NCBI RefSeq assembly: GCF_042743185.1
Contig: NZ_JBHYMS010000042.1
Location: 7,499-71,498 of the forward strand
DNA from: Inquilinus sp042743185
GTDB taxonomy: Bacteria > Pseudomonadota > Alphaproteobacteria > DSM-16000 > Inquilinaceae
Length of the DNA: 64,000 nt
Reading direction: 5' to 3'
Numbering within the stretch: the stretch's first letter is position 1; every line of letters starts with the position of its first letter. A program made the position numbers and the translations under genes. The notes beneath the pieces were generated by a model. The model searched no databases, was not told the origin of the DNA, and worked only from the letters and a program-made list of their open reading frames with translations. Shown here one piece after another: positions 26,191 through 33,595 of this stretch.

Positions 26191-26505
26191 CTATTGGCCG
26201 CGCCGCTCCGCCAAGTCGGCGGAGAGGACGAAGGCCGGTTCGTCGAAGTTCAGTGGGACGCGACGGAGGATCTCCAGCGCGCGGCTGTGGTGCGGCTGCC
26301 GGCGCAGGTAGCCGCGCTCGATCAGCCTGGTGATGAGCCGATGGATTGCGCCCTTCGAGCGAAGGTCCAACTCGTCGGCCAGCTCCTGGTACGACGGGCA
26401 GACCCCCGATTGGTCCATCAGCTCCTGGATGACGCGCATGCAATCGGCCTGATTCGGGGTCAGGCCAATCCCGGCCGATGCCGGGTCGAGGGCGAGGTCA
26501 GCCAC
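26191..26505 (-). CDS. LexA-type DNA-binding domain protein without peptidase
   Basis: 104 residues from GTG 26505, overlapping the upstream gene by eight bases. Residues ~11-80 match the LexA winged-helix domain (LTPNQADCMRVIQELM; PSYQELADELDLRSKGAIHR; LIERGYLRR), but no autopeptidase domain with the Ser-Lys dyad follows. It could bind SOS-type operators without being cleaved on RecA activation, or simply use the same fold for phage operators. LexA-type boxes occur near both ends of the prophage, which makes the first option worth testing. Confidence 0.75.
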   Translation of the reverse strand: MADLALDPASAGIGLTPNQADCMRVIQELMDQSGVCPSYQELADELDLRSKGAIHRLITRLIERGYLRRQPHHSRALEILRRVPLNFDEPAFVLSADLAERRGQ

Positions 26506-26806
26506 GGCGCCGCTCCACCGGCACCGGGCCAGAGCCATGGGGATTGAAGCCGTCGTCCTCGTCCTTCTCCCGCGCCAGGAAGGCGTCGACCTCACTGTCG
26601 GTCATGAAGCGCCAAGCGCCGACCGCCTTGATCGGGGCTTTCAAGCGGGTCTGGCAGACCTCAAGGAAAGCGATCGGGTCAGCCGGGTCCGCGATCGGCG
26701 GCAGGTACTGCAGGTTCGGGATCTCGATCGTCACTTCCTCGCCGGCCGTGCCGACCAGGAACAGGCGGACTCTGGCGCGGACGCCTTCGGGCAGGATCAT
26801 CGTCAT
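26498..26806 (-). CDS. Hypothetical early prophage protein
   Basis: 102 residues from ATG 26806. A beta-rich first half (RVRLFLVGTAGEEVTIEIP) and an acidic C-terminus (FLAREKDEDDGFNPH). No family recognised. The open frame upstream of 26806 is arginine/proline-rich shadow sequence, so the ATG is preferred. Confidence 0.55.
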   Translation of the reverse strand: MTMILPEGVRARVRLFLVGTAGEEVTIEIPNLQYLPPIADPADPIAFLEVCQTRLKAPIKAVGAWRFMTDSEVDAFLAREKDEDDGFNPHGSGPVPVERRRG

Positions 26807-26814
26807 GGGGCGCC

Positions 26815-27015
26815 TCAATTGGGGGTGCCCAGGCCCACGAAATGCGGGCCGTAGAGCACGAGGGACAGGAGAGCGATCAGGATCAGGGTCTCGGCGACGA
26901 ACTGCCGGGTGACCACGCGGACGCCGTGCAGCCAGTAGGCATGCCAAGCGAGGCCGCCGACGAGACCCGATAGACCGGCCAGCCAGACGGCCAGGATCAC
27001 GAGGCCGGTGTTCAT
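26815..27015 (-). CDS. Small two-span membrane protein
   Basis: 66 residues. Two hydrophobic segments (about residues 3-25 and 40-58: VILAVWLAGLSGLVGGLAW and LILIALLSLVLY) separated by a short basic loop predict an inner-membrane hairpin. In the early block of a temperate phage such proteins may affect superinfection or lysis, but nothing specific is visible. ATG 27015 overlaps the upstream gene by four bases. Confidence 0.65.
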   Translation of the reverse strand: MNTGLVILAVWLAGLSGLVGGLAWHAYWLHGVRVVTRQFVAETLILIALLSLVLYGPHFVGLGTPN

Positions 27016-27323
27016 GGCCGCGCTCCCCGCCGGCTCAGCCAGGCGGCAGCGAGCGCATGCATCTGCCGCCCGATCGGCATCCTCACCGAGCGTCCGTCCA
27101 GGATCGCCTGGGCGATCCGGTCGGCCGTGCCGTCGTCGATCACGGTCGCGACCTCTCCTTCGGGAGTGACATCGACGATGCCGGACAGAGTCTCGTTGCC
27201 ATGCGTCGCCGTCACGGCGTAGCGGTTGTCGCGCAGCTGCCGATAGGTCTGGACGGTCCCGCGCACGGTGCCGTGGCCAGCCAGCTCGAAGCTGACCTCG
27301 CGGCCGATGAGGCGCGCCGTCAC
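27012..27323 (-). CDS. Hypothetical early prophage protein, beta-rich
   Basis: 103 residues, starting at ATG 27323 with a four-base overlap with the upstream gene. The first 70 residues read as a small beta-barrel (EVSFELAGHGTVRGTVQTY; YAVTATHGNETLSGIVDV), followed by a helix with a basic C-terminus. Family unknown to me. Confidence 0.6.
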   Translation of the reverse strand: MTARLIGREVSFELAGHGTVRGTVQTYRQLRDNRYAVTATHGNETLSGIVDVTPEGEVATVIDDGTADRIAQAILDGRSVRMPIGRQMHALAAAWLSRRGARP

Positions 27324-27553
27324 GGCACGATCCCCGCGGCTTCGAGGCGACGGGCCAGGTCGAGCGTCTTCTCCGACACCGCGACCGTCGGCCGGCTTTC
27401 GAGTGCGACGGCCTCGACCTCCATGATGCCGAGCAGCTCGATCATCCGCTTCACCTCGGCCTCGCTGAGCGGCTGGCGGGAGCTGAGGCGGGTGTCGAGC
27501 TTGCGCCGCATCGAATGCAGCTCGCGGGACAAGGGCGACAGCAACTTAACCAC
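27320..27553 (-). CDS. Small helical early prophage protein
   Basis: 77 residues from GTG 27553, which has a strong GGAGGAG ribosome site seven bases upstream; upstream sequence in the same frame is non-coding shadow. The product is helical and charged (SRELHSMRRKLDTRLSSRQP; EAEVKRMIELLGIMEVEAV). No family recognised. Confidence 0.6.
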   Translation of the reverse strand: MVKLLSPLSRELHSMRRKLDTRLSSRQPLSEAEVKRMIELLGIMEVEAVALESRPTVAVSEKTLDLARRLEAAGIVP

Positions 27554-27887
27554 GGGAACTCTCCTCCTGGGGTTTGTTGAGGCAGGTTTGGCAGGCGCGC
27601 CAATGGGCGGCGGCGTGCGGGGCGTGGGTGGGACAGGGGCCGAGCGCCAGGCGGCAGCGGTCCCGCTGCACGCGCTCGGCCAGGAAGGGACACTCGACCT
27701 GGTCCAGGGCGGCCAGCACCGCCGCCTCGAACCGGCTGGTGTCGGAGGCCGGGTACTTGCCCGAGAGGGCCAGGGACACCGCGGTGCGGCTGCGGCCGAT
27801 GGCGTCGGCGACGGCCCGGATGCTGCCGCGGCGGGATGCCTCGGCGCGCAGCAGCGCCACCACAGCGGGGTCAACCGGCCTGGACAT
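27546..27887 (-). CDS. Helix-turn-helix protein with C-terminal cysteine cluster
   Basis: 113 residues. The N-terminal half has a LacI/Cro-like helix-turn-helix (IRAVADAIGRSRTAVSLALSG), and the C-terminal half carries cysteines and histidines (CPF; CRLALGPCPTHAPH; HWRACQTC) that could bind zinc. Proteins of this architecture occur right after the MuB-region genes in Mu-like prophages and are presumed regulators. The start ATG 27887 overlaps the upstream gene. Confidence 0.7.
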   Translation of the reverse strand: MSRPVDPAVVALLRAEASRRGSIRAVADAIGRSRTAVSLALSGKYPASDTSRFEAAVLAALDQVECPFLAERVQRDRCRLALGPCPTHAPHAAAHWRACQTCLNKPQEESSRG

Positions 27888-28440
27888 CGGCGGTCACCAC
27901 GCGGGCCAGGTTGCGGTCGAAGATCGACCCGTCCCGCCGCACCAGGGGGCTGGCGGGACCGGTGTCGCGGACCAGGCGATAGCGCTTCTGCCCAGGGTTC
28001 GGATGGGCGGCGACCCTGACGCGGCCGGTCAGCGGCACGAGATAGCCAACGGCGACCAGTCGGGCGACGTACCGGCGTATCGAGTTTTCCAGCGCCCTCC
28101 GATCGCTGTCCGGCTGCGCGACGGCCGCGGCAAGGTCGGCGCGGCAGAACTTGCCGAGCTGCCGCATGGCGGCCCAGATCCGGTTCCGAGCCGTGGCATC
28201 CCAGACGCCCCCGGTGCTGCACGGGGCTGCCACCAGCATCAGCGGCTCGGCGTCCTCGGAACGGCCGCGCTCGGTCAGCCGGTAGCACCCCTCCGAAGCG
28301 CGCTCGATCAGTCCGGCGGCATAGGCACGCCGCAGGTCGTTGCAGGCGTCGCGGTAGCTCTTTCCCAGCAGGTCGGGCAGTTCGTCGATGTGGACGCAGG
28401 TGCCGGGCGCGGCCAAGGCTTCCAGAAGCGCGTGCATCAC
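27871..28440 (-). CDS. Winged-helix early prophage protein
   Basis: 189 residues. Two likely winged-helix units: residues ~10-60 (ELPDLLGKSYRDACNDLRRAYAAGL) and ~85-155 (ARNRIWAAMRQLGKFCRADL). It follows the MuB-like gene with a four-base overlap, the usual place of small early regulators. No enzyme motif. Function inferred only as DNA binding. Confidence 0.6.
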   Translation of the reverse strand: MMHALLEALAAPGTCVHIDELPDLLGKSYRDACNDLRRAYAAGLIERASEGCYRLTERGRSEDAEPLMLVAAPCSTGGVWDATARNRIWAAMRQLGKFCRADLAAAVAQPDSDRRALENSIRRYVARLVAVGYLVPLTGRVRVAAHPNPGQKRYRLVRDTGPASPLVRRDGSIFDRNLARVVTADVQAG

Positions 28441-29204
28441 GACACCACCACCGGCGCGCCGGTCTCACGGCTATGCAGCAGCACCTGGCCGCGCATCGCG
28501 TCGACACCAACGGCCGCTCCGGCCTGGCGCAGGCCGAAGCGCTCGATGGCCGCCACCGCCTCCTTCAACTCGCGGATGTAGCCGCCGCTGGCCCGGTGCG
28601 TGAAGGCCACCAAGTCATCCTTGACCTCGACCTCGCTGATGCCGGCGATCACCGCTCGGACATCGTCCAGCGTCAGCGGCTTGAACTCGACCTTCTGACT
28701 GATGCGCGACGCCACCATGGGATAGCGGTCCAGCCGCTTCCTGATCCGGTCCATGCCCACCAGGATGGTCGGGATCTCCAGGTGGTCCGTGATATCGCGG
28801 ATGCCCTCGACCACGTCCCGGCCGGCGGCGACGGCGTGGTCGGCCTCGTCGATCAGCATCACGGTGGTGGCGTGCCCCATGCGCGCCGCCTGTGCCTGGC
28901 GGGCCGTCAGCGCCGCCACGACCGCGTCGAACAGCTTCGCCGTGTCGCGCGTCTGCGCGGGTCGACCGGTGGCGGCGGCGTAGATGTCCCGAAGGCACCA
29001 GCTGTGCGTCCACCCCTGCTTGGCGCGGACGTGGATCGCCTTGTTCTGGACGCCCCACCACACGGCCGTTCCCGTCTTGCCGAGGCCGGGTTCGCCGTCC
29101 ACCAGCATCAGGCAGCTTTCGGATGCGCCTCGGTTCTTGAGCGCTTCGAAGGCGCCCAACCATTCCGTGACATTGGAGACTCTCGGGATAAACGCGGGCT
29201 TCAT
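28437..29204 (-). CDS. MuB-like AAA+ transposition target-DNA ATPase
   Basis: 255 residues from ATG 29204 (ATGA overlap with the transposase stop). Walker A is GEPGLGKT at about residues 37-44, Walker B is VMLIDEADH near 118-126, and an arginine-rich sensor region follows (RIRKRLDRYPMVASRISQ). This is the MuB/TniB-like AAA+ family, which coats target DNA, activates the transposase and gives target immunity. It appears complete, but it has lost its working partner because MuA is truncated. Confidence 0.9.
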   Translation of the reverse strand: MKPAFIPRVSNVTEWLGAFEALKNRGASESCLMLVDGEPGLGKTGTAVWWGVQNKAIHVRAKQGWTHSWCLRDIYAAATGRPAQTRDTAKLFDAVVAALTARQAQAARMGHATTVMLIDEADHAVAAGRDVVEGIRDITDHLEIPTILVGMDRIRKRLDRYPMVASRISQKVEFKPLTLDDVRAVIAGISEVEVKDDLVAFTHRASGGYIRELKEAVAAIERFGLRQAGAAVGVDAMRGQVLLHSRETGAPVVVS

Positions 29205-30202
29205 CAGGCGGCCTCTCTGCACAGGGTTTTCAGCGCCTCGACATCGATCGAGCAGGCGTCGAGCAGCAGCAGGAAGTGAGGGTCGGCCAGGCGCGGCTTC
29301 AGCCACGCCAGGTCGGTGGACGTCGCCTGGCCGGGATTGACGGCCAGCCAGGCGGCGAACTGGTGATCGGTGCCGAAGATCGGGCGGGCGGGAGCCTCCG
29401 CGGCGTTAGCGGCAGCCGGGGTCGGCGCGCCGCTAACGGTCTCCAGCGCGTCCAACTGCCGCCGGGCGGCGTTCAGGAAGAACTCGTCCACCGTCGTGCG
29501 GGAGGCGTGCTCGATCAGCGCGGGGCCGCCGTTCAGCTCGGCCTCGACAACGGCCAGATCGCGGTTCAGGCGGTCGCGCCGGCCCTTGGTGCGGATCTGC
29601 TGCTCCCGCTCGGCGCGGGTCAGCGCCGGCATGAACGGCACCTTGTTGCCGTCCAGCTTGGCGACGCCGATCAGGCGCCCGGCCTGGTCGCGGACCCAGA
29701 CCTGACTGGCGTCGTGCAGGTCGAACCCGACCTGGACGGTCTCGCCATGGTGATGCTCCAGGTCCCGCAGGAAGTAGATGTTGGTCCACAGCTCGACCTG
29801 ACCGCGCCGGGCGACGCGCTCGACGGTCGGGCGGAACAGATCCGCCGCCTCCTCTGGCGCCAGCCGGTCGATCATCGTGTCGGGCTGGTCGCGGAGCAGC
29901 CTCTCCCACCGATCGAGCGGAGACATGCCCAGCTCGCTATGGCGGCGCCCGTTGTAGGCGGCGACCTGTGCGCCGACATACTCCCGGAAGTCGTCGAAGG
30001 ACATCAGCAGCCGGGACCGGCCGATCATCTTGATGTCGGCGCGGGTCAGCTTGTGGACGCGGTGCTTCGCCTCCTCGTCCATCTTCGCGCCGATATAGGT
30101 CGGCAGCTCTCTCGCGGCCCGGACCAGGCAGGATTGGTGGACACGCTCGAACAACCGCTCGCTCGCATCGACCTCCACGGCCCACGCGACGACATCCTCC
30201 AT
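29204..30202 (-). pseudogene. Mu-type transposase (MuA-like), N-terminal half deleted
   Basis: 332 residues remain of an expected ~650-700. The start region contains SERLFERVHQ, which aligns by pattern with the VERAFG helix carrying the catalytic glutamate of the DDE domain, followed by RELPTYIGAKMD and YNGRRHSELGMSPLDRW (end of the catalytic core) and the beta-barrel Mu-transposase C-terminal domain (VELWTNIYFLRDLEHHHGE). The DNA-binding N-terminus and both catalytic aspartates are absent. ATG 30202 has only a modest ribosome site and a Rho-independent terminator lies just in front. The protein cannot transpose DNA by itself. Confidence 0.88.
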
Positions 30203-30216
30203 GCCGGCCTCCCACG

Positions 30217-30247
30217 AAAAAGCCCGCCGCGGCGAGGCCGGGCGGGC
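30217..30247 (-). terminator. Rho-independent terminator in front of the transposase remnant
   Basis: On the minus strand the 7-bp stem GCCCGCC/GGCGGGC (30241-30247 with 30222-30228) is followed by TTTTT (30217-30221). It lies ~15 bases upstream of the transposase start and ~20 bases after the predicted start of transcription of the SOS-type promoter. Confidence 0.8.
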
Positions 30248-30269
30248 GCAACTGTTCGACTGTGCCTGG

Positions 30270-30314
30270 ATTATGCGGCGCGATGCGGCATCGCGTCAAG
30301 AACAAAAAGGGAAC
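30270..30314 (-). promoter_or_regulatory. SOS-type promoter: LexA box, -35, palindrome and -10
   Basis: Read on the minus strand: GTTC-N7-GTTC (30314-30300), the alphaproteobacterial LexA box, is directly followed by TTGACG (30299-30294), an 18-bp spacer and CATAAT (30275-30270). The spacer contains a perfect 6-3-6 inverted repeat, GCGATG-CGG-CATCGC (30280-30294), a possible second operator. Direction is towards the truncated transposase. The gene it should serve is missing: a terminator follows within 50 bases. Confidence 0.75.
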
Positions 30315-30326
30315 ATATGGCCGCTG

Positions 30327-30372
30327 CCCACCTCAACCCGTCATGGCGAGCCCCGTAGGGGCGTGGCCATCC
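30327..30372. repeat. REP-like extragenic palindrome, copy 1
   Basis: About 46 bp beginning CCCACCTCAACCCGTC and containing a hairpin around AGCCCCGTAGGGGC. A second copy with a few changes is at 31286-31325. Such short extragenic palindromes are typically dispersed in host chromosomes, so the host side of the prophage begins here at the latest. Confidence 0.6.
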
Positions 30373-30463
30373 AGCGACACCGGCCTCGATCCGCCGCACC
30401 GGCTCCAGCCTGAACTCCCGGCTGAAAGCTGTTTTCCCTGTCTCACCGCCGGGATCCACTCCA
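30370..30463 (-). mobile_element. IS3-family left-end relic A
   Basis: Read on the minus strand: TGGAGTGGATCCC, then GTGAGACAGGGAAAACAG, then an OrfA start fragment translating as SREFRLEPVRRIEAGV, which resembles the N-terminus of IS3-group OrfA (SREFKLEAVRLI-type). The ATG region is lost. The same blocks recur in relics B (31962-32064) and C (33596-33674). Confidence 0.6.
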
Positions 30464-30505
30464 GGCCGGCCAGCCGACTGACGCTTCGCGCCCGGAGCGG
30501 CTTCG

Positions 30506-31156
30506 TCAGCCGGCCGATGCGGCGGTGAAGACCGCCAGCTGGGCGGCGAAGGCCCGCTTGTAGGCTGGCCGCGCTTCGCCGCGGGCGACATAGGCGGAGA
30601 GGTTCGGATGGGCCTCCAGCAGATCCGATCCCTGCAGCCGGCGCAGCACCGTCACCATCAGCAGGTCGCCGGCGCTGAACGCGCCGTCGAGCCACTCGGC
30701 ATCGCCGAGGCGGCGGGACAGGTGGCCCAGCCGTGTCCGGATGCTGTCCTCGAGGAAGCGCAGGCGCTGCTCGTACCAGGGCTCGTCGCGCTCGAGGATC
30801 CTGGCGAGGGCGCGGTCGAAGATCGGCGGCTCCACCGTGTCGAGCGCGGCGAACATCCACGCGATCGCGCGCGCCCGGGCATTCGCGTCGTCCGGCAGCA
30901 GGCCCCCATGGCGCTCGGCGATATGCAGCACGATCGCCCCCGACTCGAACAGGGCGAGGTCGCCGTCCTCATAGGTCGGGATCTGCCCGAACGGATGCAG
31001 CGCGAGATGCGCGGGCTCCTTCATCGCCTCGAACGAAAGCAGACGGACGTCGTAAGGCCGGCCCGCCTCTTCCAGCGCCCAGCGGACCCGCATGTCGCGT
31101 GCCAGCCCCTTGCCGCGGTCGGGCGAGCGTTCAAAGGCGGTGATCATGGCCGTCAT
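30506..31156 (-). CDS. Glutathione S-transferase family protein
   Basis: 216 residues from ATG 31156 (AGGAGA eight bases upstream; the longer frame is not used). The N-terminal thioredoxin-like domain has the beta-strand proline and PFGQIPTYEDGDLALFESGAIVLHI, the GST motif that binds the glutathione gamma-glutamyl group (ES in FESGA). The C-terminal helical domain includes EWLDGAFSAGDLLMVTVLRRL. Cytosolic conjugation or isomerisation of electrophiles is the family role; substrate unknown. It lies between REP-like and IS3 relics, transcribed alone. Confidence 0.9.
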   Translation of the reverse strand: MTAMITAFERSPDRGKGLARDMRVRWALEEAGRPYDVRLLSFEAMKEPAHLALHPFGQIPTYEDGDLALFESGAIVLHIAERHGGLLPDDANARARAIAWMFAALDTVEPPIFDRALARILERDEPWYEQRLRFLEDSIRTRLGHLSRRLGDAEWLDGAFSAGDLLMVTVLRRLQGSDLLEAHPNLSAYVARGEARPAYKRAFAAQLAVFTAASAG

Positions 31157-31585
31157 CGTCGGTCTCCTGAGACTGTCTGTCTTGAAGACGATCGGCTGAA
31201 CGGGAGACCGACACCGCAGGCGCGGCAATCCGCTCGGATGGCTTCAGCGGCTCTGCCGGCAGTCCATCGGCCGCCTGTCGTCGCCCCCACCCTCAACCCG
31301 TCGTGGCGAGCCCCGTGGGGGTACCAACGACGCTGGCCCGAATCGTCATGCCGTTTTGCCGGTTGCGGGTGGTGGGAGAAATGATCTTCCACCAACACCG
31401 GCGATTCAGCTTGTCACAACTAATTCGCATTTGCAGATAAATAGGATTCACTTACCCTCGATGAGAATGGTGTCCGGCCAAGGCCACCATCCGGCGCAAC
31501 GATCGCCTCCATACGTCGACGCTGCATCAGAAGGGGGAGAACCATGGCTGGCGAGATAACTCTTGAATAGCTGGACTGACTGGCA
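31157..31585. other. Intergenic region with REP-like copy 2
   Basis: 429 bp. It carries the second REP-like palindrome at 31286-31325 (CCCACCCTCAACCCGTC, hairpin AGCCCCGTGGGG) and the GST promoter. The right part (31,420-31,580) is AT-richer and should hold the promoter of the 31586 gene, without a clear -35/-10 pair. No further gene seen. Confidence 0.5.
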
Positions 31586-31948
31586 ATGACGCGGCGATCG
31601 ATCATCGTGCTGATCACTGCTCTTGTCCTGGCAATCGGGGGCTGGGTGGCCATCGATAGCCACAATGTTGCGGCGGGTTGCAGGGCGGCCCCGGGCAGCG
31701 AGATCCTGTCTCGCCTCGACGAAGCGGTCTCGGCATCGAACCTGGCTCCCCGATCCCTCTGGAAGGAGGTCGCGCCCGAGCCCGGCGGTCCTTCCTACGA
31801 CCGCATCACCGATGCATGGGATGTCGCCTTCAAGCTCATCGGAAACGATGGCGAGCCGATCGGCCGATACTTCGGCATCATCAAGTGCAGCGGCATGGGA
31901 GGCGTAGAGTTCTCCATCGATCAGAGCTTCAAGGCCCCGCGCCCGTAG
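31586..31948 (+). CDS. Hypothetical exported or membrane-anchored protein
   Basis: 120 residues. The N-terminus MTRRSIIVLITALVLAIGGW is a basic start plus hydrophobic segment (residues 5-22), a signal peptide or anchor. The rest is soluble with two cysteines (about residues 32 and 101) that could form a disulfide in the periplasm. No family recognised. It is flanked by the REP-like repeat and IS3 relic B; its stop is 14 bases before the relic. Confidence 0.6.
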   Translation: MTRRSIIVLITALVLAIGGWVAIDSHNVAAGCRAAPGSEILSRLDEAVSASNLAPRSLWKEVAPEPGGPSYDRITDAWDVAFKLIGNDGEPIGRYFGIIKCSGMGGVEFSIDQSFKAPRP

Positions 31949-31961
31949 TTGGAAATCCGGA

Positions 31962-32064
31962 TGGAGTGGACCCCTGTGGTGAGACAGGGGGAAAAATCGG
32001 GACAGTTCTCTGAGAAGGAGAACCGATCTCCGAGCGGAAGAGCCGGGAGTTCAAGCTGCAGGCG
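31962..32064 (+). mobile_element. IS3-family left-end relic B
   Basis: Blocks in order: TGGAGTGGACCCC, GTGAGACAGGGGGAAAAA, ACAGTTCTCTGAGAAGGAG, then a start-codon-lost OrfA fragment (ATC for ATG) translating as SERKSREFKLQA. This is the same end as relics A and C. It breaks off into unrelated DNA near 32,065, just before the LysR stump. Confidence 0.65.
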
Positions 32065-32180
32065 ACGCGTCCGATCAGCCGGACCGAACCGGTTAATTCG
32101 GATCGCGGCAGGGACGCCCATTGCTGAGCGCCCCCCGCACAGATCCGTAGTTCAAAATTAAGGTCTGACCGGTCGCGTCT

Positions 32181-32300
32181 TCACAGCACGCGGACGCGTC
32201 TGCCGATCGTCGGATGGCTCAGCCGCAATGCCCGTGCGGCGGCGCCCGGCGTTCCCGTCCGCGCCACAGCGAGAAAAATTCGGACATCGCTCCAATCCAT
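32181..32300 (-). pseudogene. LysR-family regulator, 39-codon stump
   Basis: From ATG 32300 the frame encodes 39 residues that are exactly the first part of a LysR helix-turn-helix (MDWSDVRIFLAVARTG; AAARALRLSHPTIGRRV), then a stop codon. The remaining ~260 residues are absent; downstream lies IS3 relic B. It is divergent from the EthD/SDR pair by 83 bp, the classic arrangement of a LysR gene and its target operon. Too short for standard gene callers. Confidence 0.8.
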
Positions 32301-32382
32301 TCACCGCCACCCACATAATTGAACGGAGAATCTGCATTTCTGTAGGTTTTCAGTCAAAGTTGAACGGCTTAAATGCTCGTCC

Positions 32383-32684
32383 ATGACACATGCAACAATG
32401 ATAGTGACCTGCAGCGGCGGCACATACTTCGATCGCGACTACTATGTGTCGACGTTCACCTGCCATTGGCGCTCGCGTGCTGGCAGCGGCATGGACTGGA
32501 AAGCGCCGCCGCCTTCTTCCCCCGCGACGCCGATGCAGTGGATGTCTCCGTGGGGATCTACCGGTTTCGCGATGAGGCCGCGCTGCACGCGGCGCTCGCA
32601 TCCGCCGAGACAGAGGCGGTGATGGCGGACGTCCCCCGCTTCACGGACGCGACCGTGTCCCGCTGCATCGGCATCCCGCTCTGA
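32383..32684 (+). pseudogene. EthD-family protein, frameshifted
   Basis: The N-terminus is read from ATG 32383 (YFDRDYYVST at residues 15-24) and the rest in another frame from about 32457 (HLPLALACWQRHGLESAAAF onwards to the stop at 32684). Joined by removing the two bases TT at 32455-32456 they give a normal ~99-residue EthD protein with the conserved DYY-x5-HLPL pattern. EthD-family proteins accompany oxygenases or SDR enzymes and are small dimeric alpha-beta barrels. The frameshift disables it unless it is a sequencing error. Confidence 0.8.
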
Positions 32685-32769
32685 CCGCGCCGGCCGTCGC
32701 GTCGGGTGGGGGCGGCCGCAAACGAACATCGACAGACTGACTCCCTTCCGCATTCAAAGGACAAGCACG

Positions 32770-33480
32770 ATGGAATTTTGTGATCACAAGGTATTCGTCG
32801 TCGGCGGCAGCCGCGGCATAGGTGCCGCGATCGTGCGGCGCTTTTCCGCAGCCGGCGCAACGGTCGTGTTCACCTATGCCGCCTCGGCGGATGCGGCCAC
32901 CCAGCTCGCCACCGAAACCGGCGCGCAGGCGCTTCGGGCGGATGCCGGCGAACGCGAAGAGCTCATCGCGGCGATCCGCGATGCCGGGCCGATTGACATA
33001 TTCGTCTACAATGCCGGTCTGCTGGTCTTCGGCGATCCGCTGACGCTCGCCGCCGACGACGTCGAACGGATGATCGACGTCAACGTCAACGGTGCCTATT
33101 TCGGCAGTGTCGAAGCGTCGCGCTCGATGCCCGACGGGGGGCGTATAATCGTCATCGGATCCGACACCGCCGACAATATGCCGTTCACCGGGCTCTCGGC
33201 CTATGTGATGACCAAGGCGGCGGTGCAGGGCATGGCGCGCGGGTTGTCGCGCGACATGGGCCCGCGCGACATCACGGTCAACGTGGTCCAGCCCGGCCCG
33301 ACCGACACCGACATGAACCCGGCCGAGGGCCCGCGGGCGGCTTCCATGCTCGGGCCGATGTCCATCAAGCGCTACGGCACCGCTGACGAAGTGGCGAGCC
33401 TGACGCTCTATCTCGCCGGCCCGCAGGCGCGCGGGATCACGGGCGCCATGCACACGATCGACGGCGGCTTCGCCGCCTGA
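32770..33480 (+). CDS. SDR family oxidoreductase
   Basis: 236 residues, normal for classical SDRs. The cofactor motif is GGSRGIGA near residues 12-19, NAG near 78-80, the catalytic S (IGSDTADN) near 130-132, and the YxxxK pair in AYVMTKAA near 142-146; the C-terminus has the common GAMHTIDGGF. NAD(P)-dependent oxidation or reduction of a small carbonyl compound; substrate unknown. It is the second gene of a small operon with the broken EthD gene, originally under a divergent LysR regulator of which only a stump remains. Confidence 0.92.
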   Translation: MEFCDHKVFVVGGSRGIGAAIVRRFSAAGATVVFTYAASADAATQLATETGAQALRADAGEREELIAAIRDAGPIDIFVYNAGLLVFGDPLTLAADDVERMIDVNVNGAYFGSVEASRSMPDGGRIIVIGSDTADNMPFTGLSAYVMTKAAVQGMARGLSRDMGPRDITVNVVQPGPTDTDMNPAEGPRAASMLGPMSIKRYGTADEVASLTLYLAGPQARGITGAMHTIDGGFAA

Positions 33481-33595
33481 GCCGCCTATCCCAGAACTTG
33501 GGATCGATTGCCGCCCGATCGGTGCTCGCTTCGGATCAATGGGTAATTCGGGACAGCGCATAAATTCCACAGTTCGGCGACTTGTGGAGTGGACC

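Larger units (their letters stand above)
1603..30202 (-). mobile_element. Defective Mu-like (B3/D3112-type) transposable prophage
   Basis: The gene order matches Mu-like siphophages: MuA/MuB transposition genes, small early genes, GemA, gp28-like terminase, gp29 portal, gpF, protease/scaffold, capsid, gp36, gpG, tape measure, DUF1833, NlpC/P60 and tip protein J, nearly all on one strand with ATGA overlaps. Limits are approximate: I could not identify paired terminal repeats or a 5-bp target duplication. The left end seems lost with the 5' half of the transposase gene, and the right end lies somewhere left of the methyltransferase gene, possibly beyond the AbiEii gene. Three gene-truncating junctions (~30,202, ~24,035, ~14,411) make it non-functional as a phage. 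Plus-strand cargo sits at 2.5-3.3, 18.0-20.0 and 24.3 kb. Confidence 0.9.

Noticed and set aside
30300..30370. Left Mu-type terminus (TG...CA end with transposase sites)
   Set aside because: No repeated transposase-binding sites or matching right end were found; the stretch is better read as an SOS promoter and REP-like host DNA.
30333..30860. 175-codon minus-strand frame overlapping IS3 relic A and the GST gene
   Set aside because: It runs through the GST gene in the wrong frame; only the short OrfA-like fragment in the relic is meaningful.
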